Part shown: positions 17,158-27,149 of the stretch, piece after piece | Layout: each line of letters starts with the position of its first letter | Position numbering within the stretch: the stretch's first letter is position 1 | NCBI RefSeq assembly: GCF_000025325.1 | Contig: NC_013746.1 | Coordinates: forward strand, 62,001 to 126,000 | Direction: 5' to 3' | Length of the DNA: 64,000 nucleotides | DNA from: Haloterrigena turkmenica DSM 5511 | Lineage (GTDB): Archaea > Halobacteriota > Halobacteria > Halobacteriales > Natrialbaceae | Notes under the pieces: model-generated | The model's input: the letters and a program-made list of their open reading frames with translations, nothing else | What the model was told of the DNA's origin: nothing | The model's database searches: none | Made by a program: the position numbers and the translations under genes

Positions 17158-18282
17158 ATGGGACGGAAGAAGCATATCGTCAACCTCTCTGACGAGGAAC
17201 GAAGCAAACTTGAGGCGGTTATTTCGACGGGTGAACACAGAGCTGAGGACATCACCCGTGCACGAATCCTTCTAAAGGCTGATGAGGGGCTCACAGATCC
17301 CACGATCTGTGAGCACCTCGGCTGTTCGATCTCTACACCGTATCGCACGCGCAAAGCGTACTCCGAGCGAGGGCTTGCGGCGCTACACCGCCGCAAGCCC
17401 GACCGCGACTACGAGCCAAAGCTCGATGGTCGTGGTGAGGCCCATTTGGTCGCACTCGCGTGCTCTGACCCACCAGCGGGGCGCTCTCGATGGACGTATC
17501 AACTTCTCGCCGATCGGTTGGTCACTCTCGAGGAGATCTCGAGTCGGTCTCCCGAGAGACTGTTCGACAGCGGCTAAAAAAACGATCTGAAACCGCATCG
17601 CTCGAACTACTGGCTGATTCCACCAAAACAGAACGCTAAGTTCGTCTACCGCATGGAAGACGTTCTTGCGCTCTACCATGAACCGTACGACGAAGACCGC
17701 CCAGTCATCTGCTTCGACGAATCTAGCAAAACGCTCCACAAGCATGTACGCGACCCGCTCCCGGTGCGACCGGGAGCGGTCGCATGCGAAGACACCCACT
17801 ACGAACGTAACGGTAAGCGAAAAATCCACGTCGTCACCGAACCGCTCACCGGCTGGCGGCACGTCACGGTCACGCCGAGACGACGCAAGCGCGAGTTCGT
17901 CGAACAACTGCAAGAGCTTGCGGATGAGCACTACCCGGATGCGACCTGCATCCGGGTAGTGCTCGACAATCTCAGCACGCACAATCCGGCTGCCTTCTAC
18001 GAGTTTTGTACCCCGAAGGAAGCCCGAGAGTATCTCGACCGATTCGAGTTTCACTTCACTCCGGTTCACGGCAGCTGGCTCAATATGGCGGAAATCGAGC
18101 TGAGTGCGCTTCGTACCCAGTGCCTCAACCGACGCATTCCTGACGCGGCGACACTCCGAACGGAGGTCGCCGCGTGGGAACAGCACCGAAACAAGGTTCC
18201 ATCTGCTATCGAGTGGCAGTTCTCAACGACCGACGCTCGAACCAAACTTCGAACGCTCTATCCCGTCTCGAATGACGCTTGA
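17158..18282 (+). pseudogene. IS630-family transposase with two compensating frameshifts
   Basis: The N-terminal part (17158-17577) has the helix-turn-helix (TICEHLGCSISTPYRTRKAY). The catalytic part follows in the same frame: VICFDESSKT (D), VVLDNLSTHNP (D) and HGSWLNMAEIE (E), ending at 18282. Between about 17533 and 17580 the true protein (ESVSRETVRQRLKK) lies in another frame. The second shift coincides with a run of seven A's, and a TAA at 17575 blocks the main frame. The 3' end abuts the next IS at 18283, so its right terminal repeat is lost. Confidence 0.8.
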
Positions 18283-19080
18283 AGCAACACTAGTTAGCGC
18301 GGTTTGAGAAGCGAGCAGGTCGTAAAGCTAGTTTGGCATGTAGCTCGCAGACCTGCTTAGCGAGTGCTACGCGGCGGATTTTGATGAATCTTGGGAGCGT
18401 GAGCGGACGGCGACGCCCATCAGGGTGTTCGCCGTCCGCCTCCACGCGACCGGATGTTTGCTTCAGGAGACACAAGCGATTCTTCGCCTGATCGGCGTTG
18501 AACGCTCTCATCCGGCGATCTGGAACTGGGTTCGTCGGCTGGCTGACAGCGTGCCAGACCCGCCGACGTCCACGAGAACACAATTCTCGTGCGGCCCATC
18601 AGAACGCTTCGCGTTCTGCGGACGGCGCAGCCGTCGCGGGTCGCTATTGATGAAACCGCTGTTAGAATTAACGGTGACCGATCTTGGATGTACGCTGCAA
18701 TAGGCCTCGACACGAAACTCATCCTCAATGTCGCACTCTTTGGACAGCAAGGCACCGATCCAGCTGCTGTGTTTCTGCATGGACTCGCCGAGAAACACGA
18801 TCTCTCCGACGCTGAGTTTCTCGTCGATGGTGCTGGCTATCTGACTGCCATCTCTCGATTAGAATTGAGCAGTCACCTCGACTATGTTGATCGAAACCAC
18901 ATCGAAAAGTGGTTTCACACGCTCAAAATGCGGATCGACCGCTTTCATAACTCGTGGGTCGGCAGTCGGGCGAGCGTCAGGGAATGGCTTGAACAGTTCG
19001 TACACTACTATAACACACAGCGGCCGAATCAGTCACTCAACGGACAGACGCCAGCGGAGGTGCTAAACTAGACAGTGACG
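18283..19080 (+). mobile_element. IS6/IS240-like element, copy A (interrupted by a 56-bp hairpin insert)
   Basis: Ends carry CTAGTTAGCGCGG at the left and TGCTAAACTAGACAGTG at the right, the same as the 742-bp copy B at 26331-27072. Length 798 equals 742 plus the 56-bp insert at 18569-18624. The transposase reads LADLLSECYAADFDESWERE, VDGAGYLTAISRLEL and RNHIEKWFHTLKMR (DDE residues visible). It is broken by a TAG at its second codon and by the frame-shifting insert. Confidence 0.75.
18569..18624. repeat. 56-bp double-hairpin insertion
   Basis: Present in copy A of the IS, absent at the same point in copy B (CCGCCGACGGCGCAGCCG). It contains two palindromes: CGAGAACACAATTCTCG and CAGAACGCTTCGCGTTCTG. 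GACG occurs at both edges, as a possible 4-base target duplication. It shifts the reading frame. Confidence 0.7.
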
Positions 19081-19092
19081 GCTATAGATAGT

Positions 19093-19160
19093 GATCTCAC
19101 AGCTGACACCACAACATCACCATCACTCAGTCCTGCGGTTTTCCGTATCTAGACAGTGCC
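19093..19160. mobile_element. MITE, 3' fragment
   Basis: Ends CTGCGGTTTTCCGTATCTAG then ACAGTGCC, matching the right end of the complete elements at 37153-37383 and 38599-38827. It directly follows IS copy A. Confidence 0.6.
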
Positions 19161-19244
19161 GGAATATCCCAGTTGACCGGACGGGTATATACGCAATGTT
19201 TACAGAAGATGAACGTTATAGATCAACCCCTAACATTGGTTTAT

Positions 19245-20190
19245 TTATATTTCCGTGATCTGAGCGTGATTTCCGTCGACGGCCTGCGCGTCCTCTTCTA
19301 ACAGCGCCACGACGAGATACGGCACGTGGGACTCGAAGTACTCGAGCAGCGTCGCGATCCGCTCGGCGTCGATCGCCTCGAGGGAGTCAAGCAGCATGAA
19401 CGGCAGCGTCTCGTAGACGTCGTGGACGAGGTACCCCGCGAGCGCGAACACGAGGCCGATTACCTCGCGTTCGCTCTCGCTCAAGTGCGTGATCGTGTCC
19501 TCGTAGGCCGCACCGGAGTCGGTGCTCCGCACGATTTTGAGATCGAACGACGACTTCGTAACCTTCCGACGGCCTTCGCGGACCTCCCGCGTGGTGCGAT
19601 CGATCCAGATCCGGTCGAGATTCTCGTACTCGAGGATCTCGAGGAGGTTCTCCATGTGTTCGTTGAAACTCTCCACGGCGGTCTTCTCGATCTGATCGAT
19701 CCGCGTTCGAAGGTCCGTCAGTTCGTCGGTGACGTCCTCGCGGCGCTCCTCAAGCGTCGAGCGCTCCTCGAGTCGTTCCTCGATCGACGCGATCTCGTCG
19801 TCAATCTCGTCGCGCTCGCGCTCCTTGCGCTCGAGTTCGAACTCGAGCTGGTTGACCTCCTTGTGCTGGTCGAGCACGTCGCTCTGATCGGGTGTCTCGA
19901 GGTCGTCGATTTCAGCCTCGAGCTCGTCGATCTCCTCGGTGAGAGCCTCGCGGTCGTCGGTCAGATCGTCGATCCGATCGCGTCGGCGTTCGATCTCGTC
20001 CTCGATCGAGTCGAGACGCCGCTGGGCCTGTCGGTACTCAGTTCGATTCTCGTTGATTTTCGACAGCGTTTCCTGGTGCTCCTCGAGTTCGGAACTGATC
20101 TCCGAGCGCTCCTCGAGTCGCTCCCGGCGCACGTTCTGCAACTGCTCGACGGTCGAATCGACGTATTCCGCCGCGGGATCAGTTCCGCGG
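19245..20190 (-). pseudogene. Archaea-specific SMC-related protein, N-terminal ATPase half missing
   Basis: The frame is open from about 20190 with no ATG. It reads TDPAAEYVDSTVEQLQ, a long acidic coiled coil of about 150 residues, then the ABC signature LSESEREVIGLVFALAGYL, Walker B LPFMLLDSLEAID and the end VVALLEEDAQAV. This is the C-terminal half of haloarchaeal SMC-like (ASRP-type) proteins of about 600 or more residues. The P-loop half is absent. The break coincides with a 9-bp inverted repeat CCGCCGCGG...CCGCGGCGG at 20168-20194. Without Walker A it cannot hydrolyse ATP. Confidence 0.75.
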
Positions 20191-20950
20191 CGGCGTTTTT
20201 ATATCGGCTCACACTTGAGCCAGTTCTACTGGCGGTTGCGGAAGAAACGTAACAAGCTACTTATTCCAATTCCGACAGCTGAAGCAATATCAACTGACTC
20301 GGCAGTAATGAACTGCTTGCGCAATATAGGAGTTCGCGTCCTGGACCGACGTTCACGGCGCCGTGATCCCAGCAGTCCAGAGTACCGCTGAACGAGCGCA
20401 GACGATTCGAGGTGAGCAACAGTGAGCGAAACCTACGAACCCCACTGGATCCAGAAACTCCAAACTGGCGAGTATAGAGTCTTAATACGATCAGCAGCGG
20501 GCAGAGAAGTCTCCACAAGCTTCCGAACACGGCCCGCCAACGCCTGATCGAATCACCCGGACGCTGTTCGCCCTAGGCCCGAAGGTCCGCCCGATCGTTG
20601 AGGCGATCGACGGTCGTAAGCGCAATGATGAGATCGAACTGACGGCGCGGCGTCGGGCCCTCGAGACCGCTGCGGGATCGGTGGCCGTCTACTTCGGCCT
20701 CGGCTGTGACCACGAGTGGTGGCTCGCGTACGATCCGGTCGACGGGTACCCAGGTGATTACGACGGCTCGTACCACCTCTGGTCAACCTACCCGACCGGC
20801 AGGTGGGACCACCGTCGCTTCCGTCGATCGACCACGAACTCGAGAACGCGTACGGCAAGCATGATCGCGACCGTGAGTGCGAGATTTACAGATCGAAAAC
20901 GGTGTGTCTCGAGGACGCGCCGAATTTCATTCGACGGGTGGTGTGTAGCG

Positions 20951-21364
20951 ATGGCGAGTAACGGTTGGGATCCCTACGACGTCCTCGAGCGGCCAACACT
21001 GGCCGAACAGATCGAGCCCTACCGCATCTATGGCGATACGGAGTTCGCGTTGTCGCTACTGGCCTTCTATTGCCAATATGCCGTCCCGGTCCCGGCGCTC
21101 GGAACGGACGGCGATCGCCACACCTTCGAGGTGAGATGCCGACCGGCTGATATCGGTGCGGACTATCACTACTCCAACTGTGTCGAACTCGTTCGAGGCG
21201 TTGCTCGGCCTGGAGAACACGTCTGTCAATATCCGCTGTGTAGTGAGACGCCGAGTATGGTAGTACTCGGGTGCGGGGTAAGCGACGATGACTGGCCCGA
21301 AGTCTATCCGCCGACTCGAGGAGAGCGACGACGGCGTCCGCGTCGTCACGAAAGACATCTCTGA
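20951..21364 (+). CDS. Hypothetical protein in decayed block
   Basis: From ATG 20951 the frame reads MASNGWDPYDVLERPTLAEQ, then GDTEFALSLLAFYCQYAVPV and HYSNCVELVRGVARPGEHVC, 137 aa. The cysteine-containing end suggests a small zinc-binding protein, but the last ~20 residues overlap the next fragment and look out of frame. It may itself be a truncated gene. Confidence 0.35.
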   Translation: MASNGWDPYDVLERPTLAEQIEPYRIYGDTEFALSLLAFYCQYAVPVPALGTDGDRHTFEVRCRPADIGADYHYSNCVELVRGVARPGEHVCQYPLCSETPSMVVLGCGVSDDDWPEVYPPTRGERRRRPRRHERHL

Positions 21365-22063
21365 CCTGTATGACTCTCGGCGAACGTCCTCTCGCGAGAG
21401 TACCAGGCACTGTTCACCGACACGCCACCGAAGAAGGGCGGCCCCGATCGCGTCCAGGTCGCTAGTGCCGCCCGGATCGATGACGGGGCGCCGTAGCAGA
21501 TCCACGGGACGAACGGTATCCACGCAGAGGTGCCGCTCGTCGAGTGCAAGCTCACCGACACTGAGCATGCCTACTGTGACGAACATCCGCTGTACCGCGA
21601 TACTGAGTCGGTCATCGAATTCGAGATCTCGCACCCAGAGGACCTCCGGTCGGCATCACGAACCACGACTGCGGACGCTTCGACTGCCTTGAGGCCGTCA
21701 TCGAGGACCACGATCGGCGCCACGACATGTTCATGGGGTTGCAGGAACGTCTCGAGAGCGAGCACGTGCGAGCGAATCAGTGCACCTGCATGAGGGAGCT
21801 CTCACCAACGTCGACCCCGAGTAAAACCCAGAAGACAGTCACAACGACAGGAAGGCTCGCGAGCATCTGTACGATATGGCAGGGATGCGGAAGGACGCCA
21901 ATCTGACCGACTTTGAGTCGCTCGCCGGCTTCGAGTACTGGACGCTCTCGAGTGCTCGACGTCCACGAACTAGACCTCAAAATGTGGAATCTGTGTGGTC
22001 CAGTGTCGCCGGCTATCCCGAGTGGACCTCCTGCAAGGAGTGTGAACCGTCGGACCGCCGGCG

Positions 22064-22246
22064 GTGTTCCTGCCGGTCAACCTCGAGCGTCGCGACGGAC
22101 GGCGTCAAGTCTGCGACCGGTGTGTCGATCGGAAGGCCGGGTGCGATAGCTTCCCACAGTACACAGAAGAGAACGTGGCTACAGCACGTGACGAACGAGC
22201 GCAAAACGAAGGTGGTCAACGGAATCTGACCGGAGAATACGAATGA
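22064..22246 (+). pseudogene. Cysteine-rich plasmid protein fragment
   Basis: Reads RDGRRQVCDRCVDRKAGCDS then FPQYTEENVATARDERAQNE. A diverged second copy (QRRVCDRCVDRKAEYDD, CYTPENVDVARD) is at 29480-29640. The conserved CDRCVDR suggests a zinc knuckle. The upstream part is in another frame. Confidence 0.45.
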
Positions 22247-22279
22247 GTCGCCCGTCGATCTCTAAAGAGAAGCGGGTTG

Positions 22280-22465
22280 TTAGATGTCTTCGTTTTTAGC
22301 CGACTTTATCCGCTTCTCTATAAACCGTTCTGGGAACTCATCGAAGTTCTCGATTGCAACCTCGAGTACGATATCGTGTAGTTCCCGGAGTTCGTCGTCG
22401 CTGATATCCTGTTTCCGGAGCTCCGGTATCACTTCGATTCCGAGCTGTTTCTCGAAGCGTTTCAT
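22280..22465 (-). CDS. Small hypothetical acidic protein
   Basis: 61 aa, MKRFEKQLGIEVIPELRKQD then ELHDIVLEVAIENFDEFPER. Predicted helical, no membrane segment and no cysteines. Codon use fits a real gene, and it converges on the decayed block. I do not recognise it. Confidence 0.45.
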   Translation of the reverse strand: MKRFEKQLGIEVIPELRKQDISDDELRELHDIVLEVAIENFDEFPERFIEKRIKSAKNEDI

Positions 22466-22872
22466 TCATTCGAGCAACTACCGAGAAAGTACCTGGCTAG
22501 ACACGATTCCCAGACAGGGCACGAAAAGCCGCGATGAATGGTTATGAAGTGGGGGTGCGGCAATGACCGTTCTGCCGCATTCTGATCTTAAGTCGTAGGA
22601 CAGAAATCAGTGACTCCAAAGGATGTTGGCGCAGCATCTATTCCCGAACACACCAGCGCTCGTTGGCACTTCGAACGCTGGTATAGTAGATTCTCGAATC
22701 TATCGCGAACGTCATAACGTGTAGTGCACGTAGCAGAGACGTCAGGACGCGGGATGACACACTACGTTTCGAGCGAAAACAGGCCATTCATCGACGTTCC
22801 ACAAGAGTCCGAGCCGACCCAGCAGCGCGACGAGTGCCGCGTTGCGCGTCGGTGTGCCTCGAGTTCCATTCA
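22466..22872. other. Non-coding stretch
   Basis: About 400 bases with no supportable gene. Short frames such as 22724-22927 have no recognisable content. Confidence 0.4.
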
Positions 22873-23236
22873 GACGTCTTCGTCGCATTCGTTGACGACC
22901 CACGGCTCGCCCTCACGGAAGTCGTGATGGGTCACCTCGAACCGGGAATGGGGAACGCTGATCGATAGATGGTCACCGAAGTCGATGATCTCCATGGGCG
23001 TCTCAGTGGTCCCCAGAAGATCCCAGCAGGGCGGACGTCGGGGACAATTCCCAACACCATGGGAGAGTTCCTTGAGCTGCCGGCGCGTCAGCTCGACCAT
23101 CGCGTCCTGGTCGTCGTGGACCTGAACGCGAACCGTCTCAGAATCCGTTTTCCGAAGTAACTCGCGGTCGTGGGGATGCGATTGGCCGTGATTCGTTCGA
23201 TCTCCATAAGTCTCGCGATGGACGCGCTCCTGCTCG
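22870..23236 (-). CDS. Hypothetical plasmid protein, start uncertain
   Basis: The ATG at 23100 gives 76 aa (MVELTRRQLKELSHGVGNCP to the end), but the same frame is open upstream to about 23236 (HRETYGDRTNHGQSHPHDRE, ETVRVQVHDDQDAM), so the true N-terminus may be longer or lost. The end carries FGDHLSISVPHSRFEVTHHD. A related fragment (INVPHG, stop, FEMSYRDFLKGNEIVHADTG) lies at 23275-23410 on the same strand, suggesting a tandem pair of homologues, one dead. Function unknown. Confidence 0.4.
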
Positions 23237-23274
23237 TCAGCAGGTGGTTCGGGTTTCGATGATTACTGGTCTTC

Positions 23275-23410
23275 GTGGATCTCGACCCGATCGTCGTTCC
23301 ACTCGACCATCGCCAGTGTCTCGCCGGTATCAGCGTGGACAATCTCGTTGCCCTTGAGGAAGTCGCGATAGCTCATCTCGAACTAGCCGTGAGGAACGTT
23401 GATCAGTGTC
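23275..23410 (-). pseudogene. Related fragment with internal stop
   Basis: Reads INVPHG, TAG, FEMSYRDFLKGNEIVHADTG then ETLAMVEWNDDRVEIHEDQ and a stop. Similar in pattern (VPH...F E V/M ... D F) to the end of the neighbouring frame. Confidence 0.4.
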
Positions 23411-23647
23411 GGCTGGACAGGACGACGTTGGACCGATCCTCGATTAGTGGTGGGTGTCGCTATAATAGCGCGGATCTCTCGAGAGAGTAAACACCATAGA
23501 GGAAAACACTCACTCCATGGCAGAACGACTTTCTATAGGTTCAATCTATGCAGTGACCTCTGTAGCGCTCTTTGCGACCGAGTTGCAACTGTAGAGTAAG
23601 CGCCTCAGAGAACCTATCTTCCCGTCACAGCATTATGTTGTTGATCA

Positions 23648-24188
23648 GAATTACTTAAAGAACGGCTAGGCTGGATTCTTCGCAGGAAACACCCCTATAC
23701 ATTATTTGGGGCTTCTTACTGCCGTTCACGGAGTAGAAACAGTATGGGGGATTTTTACGAACAGGGGTGGGGGAAACACTCGCGGCGCGCACATCACGGT
23801 GTAACGCTGGGGGTGGCGCGTTACACCGCAGGAACTCATCCCTTTCAGTGTGCCGCGAGTGTGAGAGATACCACCATATCTATGTATATAAAACTACTCT
23901 GAACTAACACCCCGTTGTATGGTCAATCCTATCACTCGAGGACGTTGGTAGCGAAGATTGTAGCAATCCTCAAACCCGAGAATTTAGAAGAACGGCTTAC
24001 TTTCGTTGCAGACATTCCCCCCCTCAAAGCGTCCATGCAAAGGGCGGGTCAACTGATGTGTGATAGACTAGCAAACAGTCAACTGACCGACCTTCGGTAC
24101 GATCCCATGATTCCGAAGGTGGGACAAATCCAATCATTGGTCACTCTTGAAGGGGTATTGGCAGGCCCACAATACCCTTTCAACTGAG
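23648..24188 (+). repeat. 540-bp structured repeat, copy 1
   Basis: Matches 38003-38543 over its whole length at clearly diverged identity. It contains a nested stem-loop (23777-23861), a GTATATAAAA element, a CCTTCGG...CCGAAGG hairpin near 24092 and a GGGTATTG...CAATACCC hairpin near 24153. A 90-aa frame (23915-24187) in the second half resembles the corresponding part of copy 2 (PLKASMQRxGQ, CxRLANxQLT), so a decayed protein gene, perhaps a transposase, may lie in the 3' half. The 5' half shows no coding pattern. Confidence 0.7.
23777..23861 (+). ncRNA. Candidate structured RNA: nested stem-loop with covariation
   Basis: Outer stem ACACTCGCGGC paired with GCCGCGAGTGT, inner hairpin GGTGTAAC-loop-GTTACACC. 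In copy 2 (38132-38217) the inner stem is GGTGCAAC/GTTGCACC, so a T-A pair has become C-G. The outer stem has changed C-G to T-G, which pairs only in RNA. The loop CTGGGGGTGGCGC is unchanged. No known RNA family was recognised. Confidence 0.4.
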
Positions 24189-24353
24189 GCAGTCATAGAA
24201 CGGTTCTCATACCTACAACACGAATACCCGAATTCGATGAGTAGAAGTGAAGCAGGTAATAGAGTGTCGATCGATTCGGAAACTACATTATCCTCCTTTT
24301 TTCATTGCTGAAAAGTCCGACAGAACCTGCTGCCTATCGCGATCCATAGGCGC

Positions 24354-24668
24354 TTACCGGTCATGTGAGCGAACAGTCAACTTGTCGCCTTCAAACAAGA
24401 TTCGATAGTGGTCAAAAGTAAAGGAGACAGTGACCAGCTCGGATTTTTGATCCCGGACGAGCTCATCGAGTGCGTCCGGGTCAACGTGATCATATAAGGT
24501 GGTTTCGAGTTCGATGGCAAGCTCGGTTGGATCGATACCCGTGACGGTTGCGAGAGCGGAGACTGTGGCGATGCTCGGTGGTGTAGCCGACCAATCGTAC
24601 GCTCTTTGGAAGTGAATAGTGGTCAAATCAGACCTGTGCCCGCCGCTCACTTGGGTGTCCTCACCCAT
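24354..24668 (-). CDS. HalOD1 output domain protein
   Basis: 104 aa. It shows the HalOD1 pattern: YDWSATPPSIATVSALATVT, DPDALDELV and VSFTFDHYRILFEGD. In haloarchaea this domain is found alone or attached to signalling proteins; its biochemical role is not established. It lies next to a TrmB regulator on the same strand (65 bases apart) and may share its control. A close paralogue is at 58881-59135. Confidence 0.85.
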   Translation of the reverse strand: MGEDTQVSGGHRSDLTTIHFQRAYDWSATPPSIATVSALATVTGIDPTELAIELETTLYDHVDPDALDELVRDQKSELVTVSFTFDHYRILFEGDKLTVRSHDR

Positions 24669-24733
24669 AGTCTGCCTATGTCAATAAACTCCATAAATGT
24701 ACTGTAATTTTCCGAGTAAAGGCCGATGTGAGT

Positions 24734-25525
24734 TCACACTGCTTGTTCTCCGTTGAGTCGCCATGTAAAGATCGTCCGGAGGACGACAACGAGGCTATTT
24801 CGATCGCCTGCGCCCCAGATCGCCGTTTCTTCAATCTCATTTGCGCCGTCGGAACCATTTACGAGAGCACTGACGAGCGCCGTCTCTTCGTCAGTGATCA
24901 ATAGGCTCCCAGCGGGCGTATCCTGCCATTCCCACAACGTTTCGAACAGCTCGGCAGACGGTACTATTTTCTGAATTTGATTTTGGACATCGTCTGAAAT
25001 GCCTGCAAGGTAGATGTCTACTCCACGGTCTTCGGCGGCCTGAAGCTGATCGAGATGCTCGTCGGTAAGTAACTCATCGACGGTCATATAGACGATTTGC
25101 TCGTCTGCGTCGCCGATGAACTCATCAATACGAGACGCGACCGCCTCCCGACCGGTCACCGTCCAGACGCCGAACTGTTCGCGTTGTGGTTGGGCCGGCC
25201 CGATCACCTCTAAACACTCTGCAAGTTCAATGATTGTGTTTTCACGTTGGGTGTTGAGCATGCGGATGATCGACTCCTCCGAGATTACCGTGAATTTCCG
25301 TGGCGTCGTGTGCTGGATGTCGATGAAGCCCAGTTCGTGGAGCCGATCAGTCGCTTCGTACACACGAGTGCGAGGGACACCGTTGATGCGGGTAATGTCT
25401 TGTGTGGTTCCTGTACCGAGCCGAAAGAGGTTGATCAGCGTCTGGGCTTCGTATTGGGATAGCCCGAGATCTTGTAATCGGTCGAGAGCCTCAGCTTCGG
25501 CCTGCTCTTCGTCAAATGATACCAT
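24734..25525 (-). CDS. TrmB family transcriptional regulator
   Basis: 263 aa. Residues 14-75 form the TrmB winged helix (LDRLQDLGLSQYEAQTLINL, TQDITRINGVPRTRVYEATD). The remainder is a phospholipase-D-like TrmB effector domain (VTGREAVASRIDEFIGDADE, LQAAEDRGVDIYLAG). TrmB proteins control sugar uptake and central metabolism or, as orphan regulators, other functions. It precedes the HalOD1 gene. A homologue of the same architecture is at 45529-46317. The target genes are not evident. Confidence 0.92.
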   Translation of the reverse strand: MVSFDEEQAEAEALDRLQDLGLSQYEAQTLINLFRLGTGTTQDITRINGVPRTRVYEATDRLHELGFIDIQHTTPRKFTVISEESIIRMLNTQRENTIIELAECLEVIGPAQPQREQFGVWTVTGREAVASRIDEFIGDADEQIVYMTVDELLTDEHLDQLQAAEDRGVDIYLAGISDDVQNQIQKIVPSAELFETLWEWQDTPAGSLLITDEETALVSALVNGSDGANEIEETAIWGAGDRNSLVVVLRTIFTWRLNGEQAV

Positions 25526-25758
25526 ATCTGGCGGTATGATCCAGAGTCGAATAAAGCCTGCTCGAGCAACTAGTTCATTGGTTGTTTGTTGAACTCAGTC
25601 TCTATGTCGGTCACAACGCTTCTGGCAGAAGCCAAGTAGTTCGGACTACCTGTCTGAACTCACAGTGCGAATGGGGTATGTGATCCGACTTGAATTGTAA
25701 ATGGGTGCTTGGTCAGTGCAGAGGATATAGTTACCAGTACACTCAGCTATCCTTTGTT

Positions 25759-25953
25759 CTACATATCTACGTCTTCGAGAACGGACCCATCGCTACTGAG
25801 AATACGAAGATCGCCATCGCCACATGTACAAGAGTCATCTCGTCCACTTCCAATAGGCCGTATTTCGCCGTCAGGCCCGAGACGCACTGCATGGGCAGTT
25901 CCACAGTTTTCACAGACTGCTGCTGCCCGCTCTCTCTCACCTTCCTTCGTCAT
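25759..25953 (-). CDS. Small zinc-finger protein
   Basis: 64 aa from ATG 25953. It reads CENCGTAHAVRLGPDGEIRP and then CTCGDGDLRIL; CxxC and CxC form one zinc site. The same design (CDRCGTAYTA...DGEILPLG...CRCGG) occurs at 41337-41546, so these are paralogues. They probably bind nucleic acid or a protein partner; function unknown. Confidence 0.7.
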   Translation of the reverse strand: MTKEGERERAAAVCENCGTAHAVRLGPDGEIRPIGSGRDDSCTCGDGDLRILSSDGSVLEDVDM

Positions 25954-26057
25954 AGCTACTCTTGTGTGAGGATGTGAGTTAACCATTGTTCATAGGGAAG
26001 AGAGATAGTGTCTTGCTGATCAGTTCGCATACATACTTACCGAATTGTAGAGACTCG

Positions 26058-26193
26058 ATGACTACGACCGATCAGGGCTCGTGGAGTGACCAGTTCGAAA
26101 ACGTATGATGCAGTCAATCTAGGATTAGAAGCGCCTGACGAATTCAACCTGCGAAATGCTGCAGAACTGGAGTGTCAGGTGGTCGTAGTGTGA
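26058..26193 (+). pseudogene. Short broken ORF
   Basis: MTTTDQGSWSDQFENV from ATG 26058, then after a 1-base shift YDAVNLGLEAPDEFNLRNAA to TGA at 26191. The end of an unknown gene; the rest of 25990-26330 shows nothing. Confidence 0.35.
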
Positions 26194-26330
26194 TTTTTAT
26201 TCAATCACAGGGAACAACGGCGACTCCGTTATGCGTCGTGGCGAACGAGAACTCAAAGCACAACGTAAGTAGGAAAACCGGGACGTGAGTCTCGAATGAT
26301 GTATCGACTAACTCGTATATTTGGTACGTT

Positions 26331-27072
26331 GGCACTGTCTAGTTTAGCACCTCGGCTGGAGTCTGTCCGTTGAGTGATTGGTGCGGTCGTTGTGTATTAT
26401 AGTAGTGTACAAATTGTTCAAGCCATTCTCTGGCGCTCCCCCGACTGCCCACCCACGAATTATGGAAACGGTCAACCCGCATCTTGAAAGTCTGAAACCA
26501 CTTTTCGATCAGGTTTCACTCGGCGTAGTCGAGCTGACCGCTTAACCCTAATCGAGAGAGGGTAGTCAGATAGCCGTAGCCAACGACGAGAAACACCGTC
26601 TCGGAGAGATCGTGTTTTTCGGTCAATCGATGCAGGAACGCAGCGGCTGGATCAGTGCCTCGTCGTCCAAACACTGCGACATCAAGGATTAATCGTGAGT
26701 CTAGGTCTATTGCAGCGTATGACCAAGACCAGTTGCCGTTGATCTTGACAGCGGTTTCATCAATGGCGACCCGCGACGGCTGCGCCGTCGGCGGGTCTGG
26801 CACGCTGTCAGTCAGCCGATGTACCCAGTGCCAGATTGCTTGATGAGAACGTTCTACGCTGATTAAGCGAAGAATTGCTTGTGTCTCACGGAGAGAACAA
26901 CCGGTCGCGTGGAGACGGACGGCGACACCCGTCAGGGTGTTCGCCGTCCGCTCACGCTCCCAAGATTCATCAAATTCCGCCGCGTAGCACTCGCTGAGCA
27001 GGTCTGCGAGCATCATTCCAAACCAACTCTACAACCTGCTCACTTCTCAAACCGCGCTAACTAGACGGTGCC
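26331..27072 (-). mobile_element. IS6/IS240-like element, copy B (742 bp, complete ends)
   Basis: Terminal repeats GGCACTGTCTAGTTTAGC (26331) and GCGCTAACTAGACGGTGCC (ending 27072). The transposase starts MMLADLLSECYAAEFDES at 27016 and reads VERSHQAIWHWVHRLTDSVP and VAIDETAVKING. It is dead: the second catalytic Asp is lost (LVVGYGYLT for LVDG) and an in-frame TGA ends the frame at 26516, before the LIEKWF block, which is still readable downstream. No target duplication is visible. Confidence 0.8.
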
Positions 27073-27149
27073 GATGGGGAAGTGCTGTCAGTCTGTGTTC
27101 CTATCATTCAGATCTAATACACTAAACTCAAATTTAAATACTCGAGGCA

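Larger units (their letters stand above)
20420..22250 (+). pseudogene. Block of decayed plasmid/virus-type genes
   Basis: Recognisable pieces in changing frames: a GTG-started SETYEPHWIQKLQTGEYRVL at 20420, then VAVYFGLGCDHEWWLAYDPV, MTGPKSIRRLEESDDGVRVV at 21289, REYQALFTDTPPKKGGPDRV, LVECKLTDTEHAYCDEHPLY and MRKDANLTDFESLAGFEYWT at 21887. Each is broken by frameshifts or stops. They look like a former operon of small plasmid or virus genes. I cannot assign functions. Confidence 0.55.

Noticed and set aside
17570-17585. Programmed frameshifting at the A7 run of the IS630 gene
   Set aside because: A second, non-slippery shift upstream is also required, so decay is the simpler explanation; kept only as a question.
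19326-20252. 308-aa plus-strand ORF
   Set aside because: Mirror of the acidic coiled coil of the SMC-like protein on the minus strand; the Leu/Val/Asp-rich text is typical of an antisense shadow.
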